Origin: Paraburkholderia aromaticivorans
GTDB lineage: Bacteria; Pseudomonadota; Gammaproteobacteria; Burkholderiales; Burkholderiaceae
Direction: 5' to 3'
Assembly (NCBI RefSeq): GCF_012689525.1
Contig: NZ_CP051516.1
Location: 3,968,001 to 4,032,000 of the forward strand
Length of the DNA: 64,000 bases
Made by a program: the position numbers and the translations under genes
Shown here: in pieces, positions 27,009-35,842 of the stretch
Position numbering within the stretch: the stretch's first letter is position 1
How the letters are laid out: the number at the start of each line of letters is the position of its first letter
Notes under the pieces: model-generated
What the model was told of the DNA's origin: nothing
Seen by the model: only the letters and a program-made list of their open reading frames with translations
Databases searched by the model: none

Positions 27009-27947
27009 TTGGCTACGCTGATTTGCGGCTCGCTCGCCTACGACAACATCATGACCTTCGAAGGCCGGTTCCGGGAGCACATCCTGCCGGAGCAGGTCCA
27101 CATCCTGAACGTGAGCTTTCTCGTGCCGACCATGCGCCGCGAGTTCGGCGGCTGTGCGGGCAACATCGCGTATTCGCTGCATCTGCTGGGCGGCGACGCG
27201 CGCATCATGGGCACGCTCGGCTCGGTCGACGCGCAGCTCTACATGGACCGGTTCAAGCAACTCGGGCTGTCGACGGAGAGCGTGCTGGTGGTGCAGGACG
27301 CCTATACGGCGCAGGCCATGATCACCACGGACCTGGAAAACAATCAGATCACCGCATTCCATCCAGGCGCGATGATGCAGTCGCATCTGAATCGCGCCGA
27401 CGAGGCCAAGGGCATCACGCTCGGCATCGTCGGGCCCGACGGTTACGACGGCATGATCCAGCACTCCGAGCATCTGGCGGCTGCCGGCGTGCCGTTCATC
27501 TTCGATCCGGGCCAAGGCCTGCCGCTCTTCGACGGCGCGTCGCTGCGGCGCATGATTGAACTCGCCACTTACGTAGCGGTCAATGACTACGAAGCCAAAC
27601 TGGTGAGCAATAAAACGGGTTGGTCGACCGAAGAGATCGCCGGCAAGGTCGAGGCGCTGATCGTCACGCTCGGCGAGCAAGGCGCGCAGATCCATCATGC
27701 GGGCGGCATCGAAGAGATTCCGGCGGTCAAGGCACAGCAAGTGCTCGATCCGACAGGTTGCGGCGACGCGTTCCGCGGCGGCTTGCTGTACGGCATCGAG
27801 AACACGCTCGGCTGGGCCACCACCGGGCGTCTGGCGAGCCTGATGGGCGCGCTGAAGATCGAACACCAGGGCCCGCAAAACTACGCGCCCAGCCGGGCCG
27901 AGATCAACGAGCGGTTCAAGCAGGCGTTCGGATACGACCTGCCGTAA
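27009..27947 (+). CDS. PfkB-family carbohydrate/adenosine kinase
   Basis: 312 residues, starting at TTG 27009 with an AGGA site about 9 bases upstream. PfkB signatures: 'FGGCAGNIAYSLHLLGGDAR' near 46-65 and the anion-hole motif 'LDPTGCGDAFRGGLLYG' near 247-263 with catalytic Asp. 'MITTDLENNQITAFHPGAM' suggests a nucleoside- or ribokinase-like binding site, and this branch in Burkholderia is usually called adenosine kinase. It phosphorylates a sugar or nucleoside hydroxyl using ATP; the substrate is not certain. Confidence 0.88.
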   Translation: MATLICGSLAYDNIMTFEGRFREHILPEQVHILNVSFLVPTMRREFGGCAGNIAYSLHLLGGDARIMGTLGSVDAQLYMDRFKQLGLSTESVLVVQDAYTAQAMITTDLENNQITAFHPGAMMQSHLNRADEAKGITLGIVGPDGYDGMIQHSEHLAAAGVPFIFDPGQGLPLFDGASLRRMIELATYVAVNDYEAKLVSNKTGWSTEEIAGKVEALIVTLGEQGAQIHHAGGIEEIPAVKAQQVLDPTGCGDAFRGGLLYGIENTLGWATTGRLASLMGALKIEHQGPQNYAPSRAEINERFKQAFGYDLP

Positions 27948-27973
27948 TACCGAGAGCTATTGGAGTTTAGGGA

Positions 27974-28450
27974 ATGAGAATAACGAGTCGTCTGGTCGTG
28001 GCCGCCTTGATTGCAGGTTCGCTGGCCATCTCGGGGTGTGCGTATAACAGCAGCTCTGCAGACGTGTACACGGCGTCGCAGGCACAGCGTGAAGAAACGG
28101 TTCGCATGGGCACGGTGGACAGCGTGCGCGCCGTGAAGATCAGTTCGAACAACGGCCAGCCGAGCGGTCTCGGCGCGATCGGCGGTGGCGCGTTGGGTGC
28201 GGTAGCTGGCAGCAGGATCGGTGGTGGCACCGGCGCGATCATTACGGGCATTATTGGCGGTCTGGCGGGCGCGGTGGCGGGCAATGCCGTGGAAAACGGC
28301 GTCGCGGTGCACGACGGTCTCGAGATCACCGTGCGGCTCGACAACGGCGACATGCGCGCCATCACGCAAAGCGCCACCGGCGAGATCTTCCGTGCCGGTG
28401 AGCGCGTGCGGTTGCTCTCCAGTGGCGGCGTCACGCGCGTCACGCACTAA
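27974..28450 (+). CDS. SlyB/Pcp-type outer membrane lipoprotein with glycine zipper
   Basis: 158 residues. Signal peptide with lipobox 'LAISGC' (Cys22) marks a lipoprotein. Residues about 60-105 are a glycine zipper ('GLGAIGGGALGAVAGSRIGG', 'ITGIIGGLAGAVAGNAVE'), typical of the 2TM glycine-zipper family, followed by a beta-rich C-terminus ('GLEITVRLDNGDMRAITQ'). It should sit in the outer membrane and stabilise it, as SlyB does under stress. Short gap (26 bases) to the kinase gene upstream. Confidence 0.9.
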   Translation: MRITSRLVVAALIAGSLAISGCAYNSSSADVYTASQAQREETVRMGTVDSVRAVKISSNNGQPSGLGAIGGGALGAVAGSRIGGGTGAIITGIIGGLAGAVAGNAVENGVAVHDGLEITVRLDNGDMRAITQSATGEIFRAGERVRLLSSGGVTRVTH

Positions 28451-28567
28451 GTTTCCCCTCTCGCGCGGCGAGGCTGTCTGCCGCCGCGACGACCTCACAC
28501 GCATGCCCTCCCCTGTGCATGCGTTTTTTTTGCCGGTCCGTTTTTCGCTGGATGATTTCGCCGGGCG

Positions 28568-28601
28568 AAAAAAATCCCGTCGCCGGAAACCGGCAACGGG
28601 A
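28568..28601 (-). terminator. Intrinsic terminator of the histone H1-like gene
   Basis: TCCCGTCGCCGG (28575-28586), AAA, CCGGCAACGGGA (28590-28601) form a 12-bp stem with one mismatch. On the minus strand it is followed directly by seven T's (plus-strand A's 28568-28574). It lies 97 bases after the minus-strand gene. Confidence 0.85.
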
Positions 28602-28697
28602 CTGACCGAGTAGCGCTCGCCACGCTACTCAAGCGCTACTCGATCATCGAACACATCATGCGACGTGTCGAAGTGCTTCTACCGCTTGTCGTCCAGG

Positions 28698-29315
28698 TTA
28701 CGGACGGCTGCCCGTCGGGAACGGCCATGCCGCTGCCGGGTTCAGCGCGGTCTTCACCGTCGCCGCCGGTGCGCTCGAGACAGAAGTCGCTGCGGGTGCA
28801 GGAGCCGCCTTCTTGGCGACAGCCTTCTTCGCAGGGGCAGCCTTCTTGGCAGGAGCAGCGGCCTTCTTCGCGGCAGCCTTCTTGGCAGGCGCAGCCTTTT
28901 TAGCGGCAGCCTTTTTCGCGGGCGCAGCCTTTTTAGCAGCAGCCTTTTTCGCAGGCGCAGCCTTCTTGGCAGCAGCCTTCTTAGCCGGTGCAGCCTTCTT
29001 CGCTGCAGCCTTCTTGGCCGGTGCTGCCTTCTTTGCTGCAACCTTCTTCACAGCGGCTTTCTTAGCCGGTGCAGCCTTCTTCGCCGCAACCTTCTTCACT
29101 GCCACTTTCTTGGCTGCAGCCTTCTTGGCCGGAGCAGCTTTCTTCGCTGCAACCTTCTTGGCCGGTGCTGCCTTCTTCGCTGCAACCTTCTTCACTGCCA
29201 CTTTCTTGGCAGCGACTTTCTTTGCCGGAGCAGCTTTCTTAGCCGGAGCAGCCTTCTTTGCTGCGACCTTCTTGGCTGCGGGTTTCTTAGCGGCGGCTTT
29301 TTTTGCAGTTGCCAT
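28698..29315 (-). CDS. Histone H1-like lysine/alanine-repeat DNA-binding protein
   Basis: 205 residues built almost wholly of AAKK/APAKK/VAAKK units (about 30 copies), ending in a short non-repetitive tail ('ALNPAAAWPFPTGSRP'). Such proteins (AlgP/HctB-like) bind DNA through lysines with no fixed fold. Two ATGs are adjacent; the second (29315) is 6 bases from GGAG and is preferred. Repeat units vary slightly (PAAKK, VAVKK), and the repeated DNA invites slippage, so length should vary between strains. It has its own terminator and probably its own promoter. Confidence 0.9.
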   Translation of the reverse strand: MATAKKAAAKKPAAKKVAAKKAAPAKKAAPAKKVAAKKVAVKKVAAKKAAPAKKVAAKKAAPAKKAAAKKVAVKKVAAKKAAPAKKAAVKKVAAKKAAPAKKAAAKKAAPAKKAAAKKAAPAKKAAAKKAAPAKKAAAKKAAPAKKAAAKKAAAPAKKAAPAKKAVAKKAAPAPAATSVSSAPAATVKTALNPAAAWPFPTGSRP

Positions 29316-29345
29316 CATTTTCTCCTTCAGGTTTTCAGATGAGAG

Positions 29346-29672
29346 TCAGTTCAAACTACACCCTTCGTCAAAACCCGCTTCCCGCGGACGCTTCTCAGGG
29401 CGCGCGCTACGAAGCGGGCTATTCATCGGCGTACGCAGGTGCTGCGCGCTTACGCTAATGAATGCGGTAAGGCGCGCCGTGCCAAAAGGCACCGCGCGCC
29501 AGATCTGATCGGCGTTGAAGCTCAACGCCGGCAATTGCTTGATCGAGCCGCCGGCAACGACGCCAGCGGCTTTTTCCGGGGGGAAGTTTGCCCATCCCAC
29601 TGAAGGGTTCACAAAGTGCCTGTCATAGTTGTGGGCCGCGAAGGCACGCGGCGCACCGGGCATGCTTTGCAT
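29346..29672 (-). CDS. Possible small hypothetical protein
   Basis: A 108-residue frame with mostly G/C third positions but no recognised motif ('FVNPSVGWANFPPEKAAGVV'). It overlaps two strong inverted repeats (29471-29529), which argues that the segment may instead be structured untranslated DNA. No clear ribosome site. Reported at low confidence because it fills the 440-base gap between the H1-like gene and nrdB. Confidence 0.25.
   Translation of the reverse strand: MQSMPGAPRAFAAHNYDRHFVNPSVGWANFPPEKAAGVVAGGSIKQLPALSFNADQIWRAVPFGTARLTAFISVSAQHLRTPMNSPLRSARPEKRPREAGFDEGCSLN
29471..29529. repeat. Two strong inverted repeats between H1-like gene and nrdB
   Basis: First: GGCGCGCCGTGCC (29471-29483), AAAA, GGCACCGCGCGCC (29488-29500), a 13-bp stem with one mismatch. 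Second: GGCGTTGA (29511-29518), AGC, TCAACGCC (29522-29529), a perfect 8-bp stem. Neither is followed by a T-run, so they may be an RNA structure or a rho-dependent transcript end after nrdB. Confidence 0.7.
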
Positions 29673-29758
29673 CAGGCGGTTCTGCTCCTAGCCAAAATTG
29701 CCGCGGCCCAAGCCGACGGCATCCCCATCGATGAATGCATCTGCAGCACGAACCCGGA

Positions 29759-30994
29759 TCACTCCCAGGTCAGCGCGCCGCCAGTCTGATATTCGATCAC
29801 TCGCGTCTCGAAGAAGTTGCGTTCCTTCTTCAGGTCGATCATCTCGCTCATCCACGGGAACGGGTTTTCCTCGTTCGGGTACAGCGGATCGAGACCGATC
29901 TGCTGGCAACGGCGGTTGCAGATGAAGCGCAGATAGCTCTTGAACATCGACGCGTTGAGGCCGAGCACCCCGCGCGGCATCGTGTCTTCTGCGTAACGAT
30001 ATTCAAGTTCGACCGCTTGCTGGAAGATCTCACGGATTTCCGCGCGGAACTCAGCCGTCCAGAGTTGCGGGTTTTCGAGTTTGATCTGGTTGATCAGGTC
30101 GATGCCGAAATTGCAGTGCATCGACTCGTCGCGCAGGATGTACTGGTACTGTTCCGCCGCGCCCGTCATCTTGTTCTGGCGACCCAGCGCCAGGATTTGG
30201 GTAAAGCCGACGTAGAAGAACAGCCCTTCCATCACACAGGCGAACACGATCAGCGAGCGCAGCAGCGTCTGGTCTGCCTCGAGCGTGCCGGTCTTGAAGG
30301 CCGGATCGGTCAGCACGTGGATGTACGGAATCAGGAATTCGTCTTTCGCGCGGATCGAGGAGACCTCGTGATACGCGTTGAAGATTTCGCCTTCGTCGAG
30401 GCCCAGGGACTCGACGATGTACTGGTAGGCGTGCGTGTGGATCGCCTCTTCGAACGCCTGGCGCAGCAGGAACTGGCGGCATTCGGGCGCCGTGATGTGG
30501 CGGTAGGTACCCAGCACGATATTGTTGGCGGCGAGGGAATCGGCCGTGACGAAGAAGCCCAGGTTGCGCTTGACGATGCGGCGCTCGTCTTCGGTCAGAC
30601 CGTTCGGGTCTTTCCAGAGGGCGATGTCGCGCGACATGTTCACTTCTTGCGGCATCCAGTGGTTGGCACAACCAGCCAGATACTTTTCCCACGCCCACTT
30701 GTATTTGAACGGCACCAACTGATTGACGTCTGTCTGGCCGTTGATGATGCGCTTGTCGGCGACGTTGACCCGCGCTTCCGAAACGGCAGCCGTTTCAGCA
30801 GCAGCGTGGGTCACATGAGCGACGGGAGCGACAGCAATGTCGTTCGCGAAGACGTCTTGAGCCGAGGGAGCATGAGGAGCGGAACGCGTTCCGACTTGCG
30901 AACCGACAGCCGATCCCGCAGCGTTGCGCAACACATTCTGTTGCGTAGCGCTCGAGGGAGTTACGGCAGTGATCTCGTCATCCCAGTTGAGCAT
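29759..30994 (-). CDS. nrdB: Class Ia ribonucleotide reductase, beta subunit
   Basis: 411 residues. Radical-generating di-iron protein: ligands are visible in '[20 protein letters not shown]', '[20 protein letters not shown]', '[15 protein letters not shown]'-type and '[20 protein letters not shown]'. The C-terminus 'GGALTWE' is the tail that docks into NrdA. The ATG at 30994 ('MLNWDDEI') has a GGTGA site and is chosen over one five codons upstream. An N-terminal extension of about 75 low-conservation residues is typical of Burkholderia. It acts with NrdA to make dNDPs. Confidence 0.95.
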   Translation of the reverse strand: MLNWDDEITAVTPSSATQQNVLRNAAGSAVGSQVGTRSAPHAPSAQDVFANDIAVAPVAHVTHAAAETAAVSEARVNVADKRIINGQTDVNQLVPFKYKWAWEKYLAGCANHWMPQEVNMSRDIALWKDPNGLTEDERRIVKRNLGFFVTADSLAANNIVLGTYRHITAPECRQFLLRQAFEEAIHTHAYQYIVESLGLDEGEIFNAYHEVSSIRAKDEFLIPYIHVLTDPAFKTGTLEADQTLLRSLIVFACVMEGLFFYVGFTQILALGRQNKMTGAAEQYQYILRDESMHCNFGIDLINQIKLENPQLWTAEFRAEIREIFQQAVELEYRYAEDTMPRGVLGLNASMFKSYLRFICNRRCQQIGLDPLYPNEENPFPWMSEMIDLKKERNFFETRVIEYQTGGALTWE

Positions 30995-31009
30995 AAATGT
31001 CACCATCAA

Positions 31010-31698
31010 TTTAGAACGGTTTGTACCATCTTTTCACGAGCGATAAAAGAGTTCGCTGATGAAAAATCCTGTTTTCGATTCGCGTTGCTACGTTCATACA
31101 ACACTTTGTTCAACAGAGTGTGTGCATCACCTCATGTGAAGCGTGTTGAACGTGTGTCGTCGAGGTGCTTCGCGAGCCCGAAGAGCAACGTGTCGATGCG
31201 ACGTTTCGCTGCTCTATCTATCTGTATTGCGGAGCGTGCTTGTAGCGTCTTGCGACTGCTGACTGCTCACTCGCGTTGCTCGTCGCGGTGGTCCGCGCTT
31301 GCCCTGCGTGTGCTTCGCGTTGCCTCGCGTTTGCCTGTTCGTCAGTGCCGGCGAGGCGAAGTTCAATGCCATGTCGAGCGATGCATCGGGTCGGCTGCGT
31401 TGATCGACCCATCGATCGAAGCGTTTGCTGCGCGCACTGTGTCGCGCGCTTCGTCGGGTGCTGCCGACTGCTGACTGCTGATCGACCGCGTCACGGCGTC
31501 AGTGACCTGCCCTGCTTCACTGCGTCGCTTCGCTGCGTTGCGATGAACGACGCGCTTTGAATTTCACTCGCCGCGCCGCTCATCGACTTCACTTCTACGT
31601 CACGTCTACTTCACTTCCTTCAGCTTCGCTGCTCGCTGCATGCGGGTGATTACCTATGACATGTCAGCAAGCAGCGATCCTGCTGCTTACCGACTGCC
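31010..31698. other. 689-base non-coding spacer between nrdA and nrdB
   Basis: No credible gene. The plus strand is rich in GCTTCGC/CGCTTCG words and holds a repeated phrase GACTGCTGACTGCT (31254 and 31467). An inverted ACACT-N11-AGTGT (31101-31121) lies about 110 bases upstream of the nrdB start on the minus strand, where a separate promoter could sit. AAGCAG/CTGCTT (31668-31688) forms a small hairpin after the nrdA stop. Its low sequence complexity is unusual against the neighbouring coding DNA. Confidence 0.5.
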
Positions 31699-34600
31699 TT
31701 ATTGGCAAGCCTCGCACTCGTCGAAGCCAGCGTCGCCCGGACGCATCATGCACACCGGACCATCCGCTTCCGGCGCTGCTTCAACCGCGACTGCTGGCGT
31801 GGCCGCTGCAGCCTGAAAGCCACCTGCGGCACCACCAGCCGCGCTGTTGTTCGCGCCGAAGCCACCGGCCGCGCCACCCGCAGCACCGCCCGAACCTTCG
31901 CCGCCACCCGAGCTCACCGCGTTCAGCGCGCCGTGCGCCACCGTCGATTTCTCGACGTGGGTCGCCGCCATTGTGCGGAGGTAGTAGGTCGTCTTCAGAC
32001 CGCGCACCCAGGCGAGCTTGTAGATCTCGTCGAGCTTCTTACCCGACGCGCCGCCCATGTAAATGTTCAGCGACTGTGCCTGGTCGATCCACTTCTGACG
32101 ACGCGAAGCCGCCTCGACCAGCCACACCGGATCGAGTTCGAACGCGGTCGCGTAGATCGCGCGCAGGTCGGCCGGAATCCGGTCGATGCGCGACAGCGTG
32201 CCGTCGAAATACTTCAGGTCGGCGACCATCACTTCGTCCCACAGGCCGCGCGCCTTCAGGTCGCGCACCAGGTAGTCGTTGACCACCGTGAATTCGCCCG
32301 ACAGATTCGACTTCACATACAGGTTCTGGAAGGTCGGTTCGATGCAAGCCGACACGCCGATGATGTTCGAGATCGTCGCCGTCGGCGCGATCGCGACGCA
32401 GTTCGAGTTGCGCATGCCGTAGGTGGCGATGCGCGAACGCAGTTCGGTCCAGTCCATCGACTCGCTCGAATCGACTTCCACGTAACCGCCGCGCGCGTCG
32501 GCCAGCAGCTTCACCGAGTCTTGCGGGAGGATGCCGCGATCCCACAGCGAGCCGCGGTAGCTCGAGTAGCGGCCGCGCTCCTGCGCCAGTTCCGTCGACG
32601 CGTAGTAAGCGTAGTAGCAGACCGCTTCCATCGACGTGTCGGCGAACTTGACCGCTTCTTCCGATGCGTACGGCGTGCGCAGCAGATGCAGGCAGTCCTG
32701 GAAGCCCATGATGCCCATGCCGACCGGACGGTGCTTCAGGTTCGAATTACGCGCCTTGGCGACCGCGTAGTAGTTGATGTCGATCACGTTGTCGAGCATG
32801 CGCATGGCCACGCTGACGGTGCGCTTCAACTTGTCGTGGTCGAGCACCAGGGTGCCGTCGGCCTGTTCCTTCAGGTGAGCGACGAGGTTCACCGAGCCCA
32901 GGTTGCAGACGGCGATTTCGGCGTCGCTGGTGTTCAGCGTGATTTCCGTGCACAGGTTCGATGAGTGGACGACGCCGACGTGCTGTTGCGGCGAACGCAC
33001 ATTGCACGGATCCTTGAACGTGATCCACGGGTGACCGGTTTCGAACAGCATGCCCAGCATCTTGCGCCACAGTTGCGCCGCCGGAATCCGCTTGAACAGC
33101 TTGATCTCGCCGCGCGCGACCTTGTCTTCGTAAGCCGTGTAAGCCGTTTCGAACTCGGCGCCGAACTTGTCGTGCAGGTCCGGGCAGGTGGACGGCGAGA
33201 ACAGCGTCCAGTCGCCGCCTTCCATCACGCGCTTCATGAACAGGTCGGGAATCCAGTTCGCCGTGTTCATGTCGTGGGTACGGCGGCGGTCGTCGCCGGT
33301 GTTCTTACGCAGTTCGAGGAATTCCTCGATGTCCAGGTGCCACGTTTCCAGGTAGGCGCACACTGCGCCCTTGCGCTTGCCGCCCTGGTTCACAGCAACG
33401 GCCGTGTCGTTGACCACCTTCAGGAACGGCACGACGCCTTGCGACTTGCCATTGGTGCCCTTGATGTGCGAGCCGAGCGCACGCACGCGCGTCCAGTCGT
33501 TGCCCAGGCCGCCGGCGAATTTCGACAGCAGCGCGTTTTCCTTCAGTGCTTCGTAGATGCCGTCGAGGTCGTCGTCGACCGTCGTCAGGTAGCACGACGA
33601 CAGTTGCGAACGGCGCGTGCCCGAGTTGAACAGAGTCGGCGTGGACGACATGAAATCGAAGCTCGACAGCACGTTGTAAAACTCGATCGCGCGCGCTTCA
33701 CGGTCGATCTCGTTCAACGACAGGCCCATCGCGACACGCATAAAGAATGCCTGCGGCATTTCGATGCGCACGCCGTCGTGATGCAGGAAGTAGCGGTCGT
33801 ACAGCGTCTGCAGGCCGAGGTAGCCGAATTGCAAGTCGCGGTTGTTGTCGAGCGCGGCGCCGAGGCGCTTCAGGTCGAACTGCAGCAGCTTGTCGTCGAG
33901 CAACTCGGCTTGCACGCCGCGCTTGATGAACTGCGGGAAGTATTCGGCGTAACGCTCACCCATTTCCGTTTGCGTGACTTCCTCTTCGAGGATCTCGCGG
34001 CGGATGGTGTGCAGCAGGATGCGGGCGGTGGCCTGGCTGTATGCCGGGTCTTTTTCGATCATCGTGCGGGCAGCCAGGATTGCCGAGTCGTAGACCTGGC
34101 TCATCGGCACGCCTTCGTACAGATTCTTGACCGTTTCCGCGATGATCGGATCGGCGCTCACGGCGTCGCCCAGGTTCGAGCAAGCCAGTTCGATGATGCC
34201 GCGCAGCGCAGCCAGATCGAGCGGACGCGTCACGCCATTGTCCGTGACGTTCAGGCCGGGCGCGCTGGCGGCGACCAGGTCGTCATGACCGCGCGCCTGA
34301 GTGCGCTTCTCGCGATACAGCACGTAGGCACGCGCCACGTTGTGCTCGCCGCCGCGCATCAGCGCGAGTTCGACCTGATCCTGAATGTCTTCGATATGGA
34401 ACGTGCCGCCGTTCGGGCGGCTGCGCACGAGTGCGCGCACCACGTTCTGCGTGAGTTGCTCGACCAGTTCGCGCACACGCGCCGAAGCGGCGCCTTGACC
34501 ACCGTTGACGGCCAGAAATGCCTTCGTCACGGCGATGGCGATTTTCGACGGTTCGAACGACACGACGCTGCCGTTACGACGGATCACCTTGTAGTCGGCG

Positions 34601-34704
34601 AAGGTCGCTTGCGGCGCGAGCGCTTGTGCGCCTTGTGCCTGGCCGAAGGCCTGGCCAGTCGGTGAGCCCTCATACCGGGTCGTCACGTTGTCGGTGGTTT
34701 GCAT
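31699..34704 (-). CDS. nrdA: Class Ia ribonucleotide reductase, alpha subunit
   Basis: 1001 residues. An ATP-cone lies near 40-135 ('YKVIRRNGSVVSFEPSKIAI'), then the barrel: 'STPTLFNSGTRRSQLSSCYL' with the first redox Cys, 'NLCTEITLNTSDAEIAVCNL' with the thiyl-radical Cys and partner, and 'IAPTATISNIIGVSACIEP'. The C-terminal Gly/Ala-rich linker ends in the flexible 'CEACQ' pair that re-reduces the site. ATG 34704 follows AGGAG by 8-9 bases; a TTG two codons earlier is in frame. It reduces NDPs to dNDPs. It is transcribed ahead of nrdB across a long spacer, under the NrdR/DnaA-marked promoter upstream. Confidence 0.97.
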   Translation of the reverse strand: MQTTDNVTTRYEGSPTGQAFGQAQGAQALAPQATFADYKVIRRNGSVVSFEPSKIAIAVTKAFLAVNGGQGAASARVRELVEQLTQNVVRALVRSRPNGGTFHIEDIQDQVELALMRGGEHNVARAYVLYREKRTQARGHDDLVAASAPGLNVTDNGVTRPLDLAALRGIIELACSNLGDAVSADPIIAETVKNLYEGVPMSQVYDSAILAARTMIEKDPAYSQATARILLHTIRREILEEEVTQTEMGERYAEYFPQFIKRGVQAELLDDKLLQFDLKRLGAALDNNRDLQFGYLGLQTLYDRYFLHHDGVRIEMPQAFFMRVAMGLSLNEIDREARAIEFYNVLSSFDFMSSTPTLFNSGTRRSQLSSCYLTTVDDDLDGIYEALKENALLSKFAGGLGNDWTRVRALGSHIKGTNGKSQGVVPFLKVVNDTAVAVNQGGKRKGAVCAYLETWHLDIEEFLELRKNTGDDRRRTHDMNTANWIPDLFMKRVMEGGDWTLFSPSTCPDLHDKFGAEFETAYTAYEDKVARGEIKLFKRIPAAQLWRKMLGMLFETGHPWITFKDPCNVRSPQQHVGVVHSSNLCTEITLNTSDAEIAVCNLGSVNLVAHLKEQADGTLVLDHDKLKRTVSVAMRMLDNVIDINYYAVAKARNSNLKHRPVGMGIMGFQDCLHLLRTPYASEEAVKFADTSMEAVCYYAYYASTELAQERGRYSSYRGSLWDRGILPQDSVKLLADARGGYVEVDSSESMDWTELRSRIATYGMRNSNCVAIAPTATISNIIGVSACIEPTFQNLYVKSNLSGEFTVVNDYLVRDLKARGLWDEVMVADLKYFDGTLSRIDRIPADLRAIYATAFELDPVWLVEAASRRQKWIDQAQSLNIYMGGASGKKLDEIYKLAWVRGLKTTYYLRTMAATHVEKSTVAHGALNAVSSGGGEGSGGAAGGAAGGFGANNSAAGGAAGGFQAAAATPAVAVEAAPEADGPVCMMRPGDAGFDECEACQ

Positions 34705-35012
34705 GTGCAAAGCTCCTGGTCCTGGAAATGTTGCGGGAAGATCCGCGGATTAAAACGAACGCTGCGCCGCCGCGTGCGCAAGCGATGGGGTGCAGGAAAG
34801 GGACCGGCTGAGCCGGTTAGCGGGATGCGACTGCGATGAAGCCTGGTTCGAATTGATAACGGTCTTCATCGTGTGTGTCGCGATCACTTGCTAAGCCCCT
34901 TTCCTGAATGCTTCTGGATGCCGCCGGTGGTCTCTCCGGCCACGCCACAGGAATATTTTTTCGCTGCCTGAAATGCTTGCGGCGCCATGCTCGAAGAGCG
35001 GACGCCGCTGAC

Positions 35013-35057
35013 TTATTCACCCAGTTGTGCACTTGGTTATTCACATGGTTATACACA
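35013..35057 (+). promoter_or_regulatory. Cluster of three DnaA-box-like 9-mers
   Basis: TTATTCACC (35013-35021), TTATTCACA (35037-35045) and TTATACACA (35049-35057) each differ by one or two bases from the DnaA consensus TTATCCACA and have the same orientation. They lie in the nrdA leader downstream of the NrdR boxes. E. coli nrdAB is known to be controlled by DnaA through upstream boxes, so the same logic is plausible here. Confidence 0.55.
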
Positions 35058-35062
35058 GAACA

Positions 35063-35078
35063 ACACAAGATATAGTGC
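35063..35078 (-). promoter_or_regulatory. NrdR box 1
   Basis: ACACAAGATATAGTGC, close to the NrdR consensus ACACWATATATWGTGT. It is 31 bases (three helical turns) from box 2, the spacing seen for paired NrdR sites. NrdR represses class I RNR genes when ATP/dATP levels are high. Confidence 0.75.
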
Positions 35079-35093
35079 ACAACTGGATTTGTG

Positions 35094-35109
35094 GCACCAA
35101 GTATAGTGG
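35094..35109 (-). promoter_or_regulatory. NrdR box 2
   Basis: GCACCAAGTATAGTGG, a second NrdR-like box. It overlaps the -10 hexamer of the predicted nrdA promoter, so binding would block RNA polymerase directly. Confidence 0.7.
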
Positions 35110-35127
35110 AGATTCGAGACAGGTCAA
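35100..35127 (-). promoter_or_regulatory. Predicted sigma-70 promoter of nrdA
   Basis: On the minus strand TTGACC (plus 35122-35127) and TATACT (plus 35100-35105) are separated by 16 bases. Transcription would begin near 35093, giving a leader of about 390 bases that contains the DnaA-like boxes. The fit of -10 inside NrdR box 2 supports the call. Confidence 0.65.
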
Positions 35128-35245
35128 ATCGATTTATTTGCTTTCGAAGTCTTGACTTTTGCTTAGCGCGGCGCGAAGCCGACTCCCCGGAGAACAAGGC
35201 AGCGCCTTGTTTTCCTCGCATCACGCGAAGTCGCGCGAAGGGTCG

Positions 35246-35842
35246 TTACAGCGTTTTGGAAAACTTGAGATAGGGGAAGTACTGAGCGTCGAGCGAGGTG
35301 TCGCGCTGCAGACGCTGCCACTCGAAATGCGGCCCTGGATCGGTCTTGCGACCGGGGGCGATGTCCGAGTGACCGGCGAGCGCTTCGACCGGATAGCGAG
35401 CCTTGAGCGCGCTCACCAGGGCGCTGAGCGTGCGGTATTGAGCCGCTTCGAAAGGCGTGGTGTCGCTGCCCTCCAACTCGATGCCGATCGAGAAGTCATT
35501 GCAGCGTTCGCGGCCGAAAAAATTCGATGGCCCGGCGTGCCACGCGCGTTCGTTGCACGACACGAACTGCTCGAGCGCGCCGTCGCGATGGATCACGAAA
35601 TGCGCCGACACCCGCACGCCGCGCAGGTGCGAGTCGTAGTATGGGTGGGCGTCGCAATCGAGCGTGTTGAGGAACAGATCGGCGATCGCGGTGCCGCCGA
35701 ATTCGTTGGGCGGCAGGCTGATGTTGTGAACCACGATCAGCGTCGGCACGGCCGCTTCGGGCCGCGCTTCGAAATTCGGCGATGGCAGTTTGCGTGCGGC
35801 CGCGACCCAACCGTCGGCATCGACGGTGAACGCGACGCTCAT
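35246..35842 (-). CDS. ampD: 1,6-anhydro-N-acetylmuramyl-L-alanine amidase
   Basis: 198 residues from ATG 35842 ('MSVAFTVDADGWV'). Amidase_2 motifs: 'LIVVHNISLPPNEFGG' (zinc His), 'VSAHFVIHRDGALEQFVSCN', 'DFSIGIELEGSDTTPFEAAQ' and 'LAGHSDIAPGRKTDPGPHFE' (zinc His and Asp). It cleaves the peptide from anhydro-muropeptides in the cytoplasm during wall recycling, which supplies the substrate of Mpl. It overlaps the preceding small membrane-protein gene by 4 bases. Confidence 0.95.
   Translation of the reverse strand: MSVAFTVDADGWVAAARKLPSPNFEARPEAAVPTLIVVHNISLPPNEFGGTAIADLFLNTLDCDAHPYYDSHLRGVRVSAHFVIHRDGALEQFVSCNERAWHAGPSNFFGRERCNDFSIGIELEGSDTTPFEAAQYRTLSALVSALKARYPVEALAGHSDIAPGRKTDPGPHFEWQRLQRDTSLDAQYFPYLKFSKTL

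Noticed and set aside
28813..29508. Plus-strand frame coding an Ala/Phe/Gly-rich repeat protein
   Set aside because: It is the antisense of the Lys/Ala repeat gene; the 'FFAA/FLAGAA' pattern is the reverse complement of AAKK codons.
34817..35224. 135-residue minus-strand frame upstream of nrdA
   Set aside because: It runs through the nrdA promoter, NrdR boxes and DnaA-like boxes and has non-coding-like composition.
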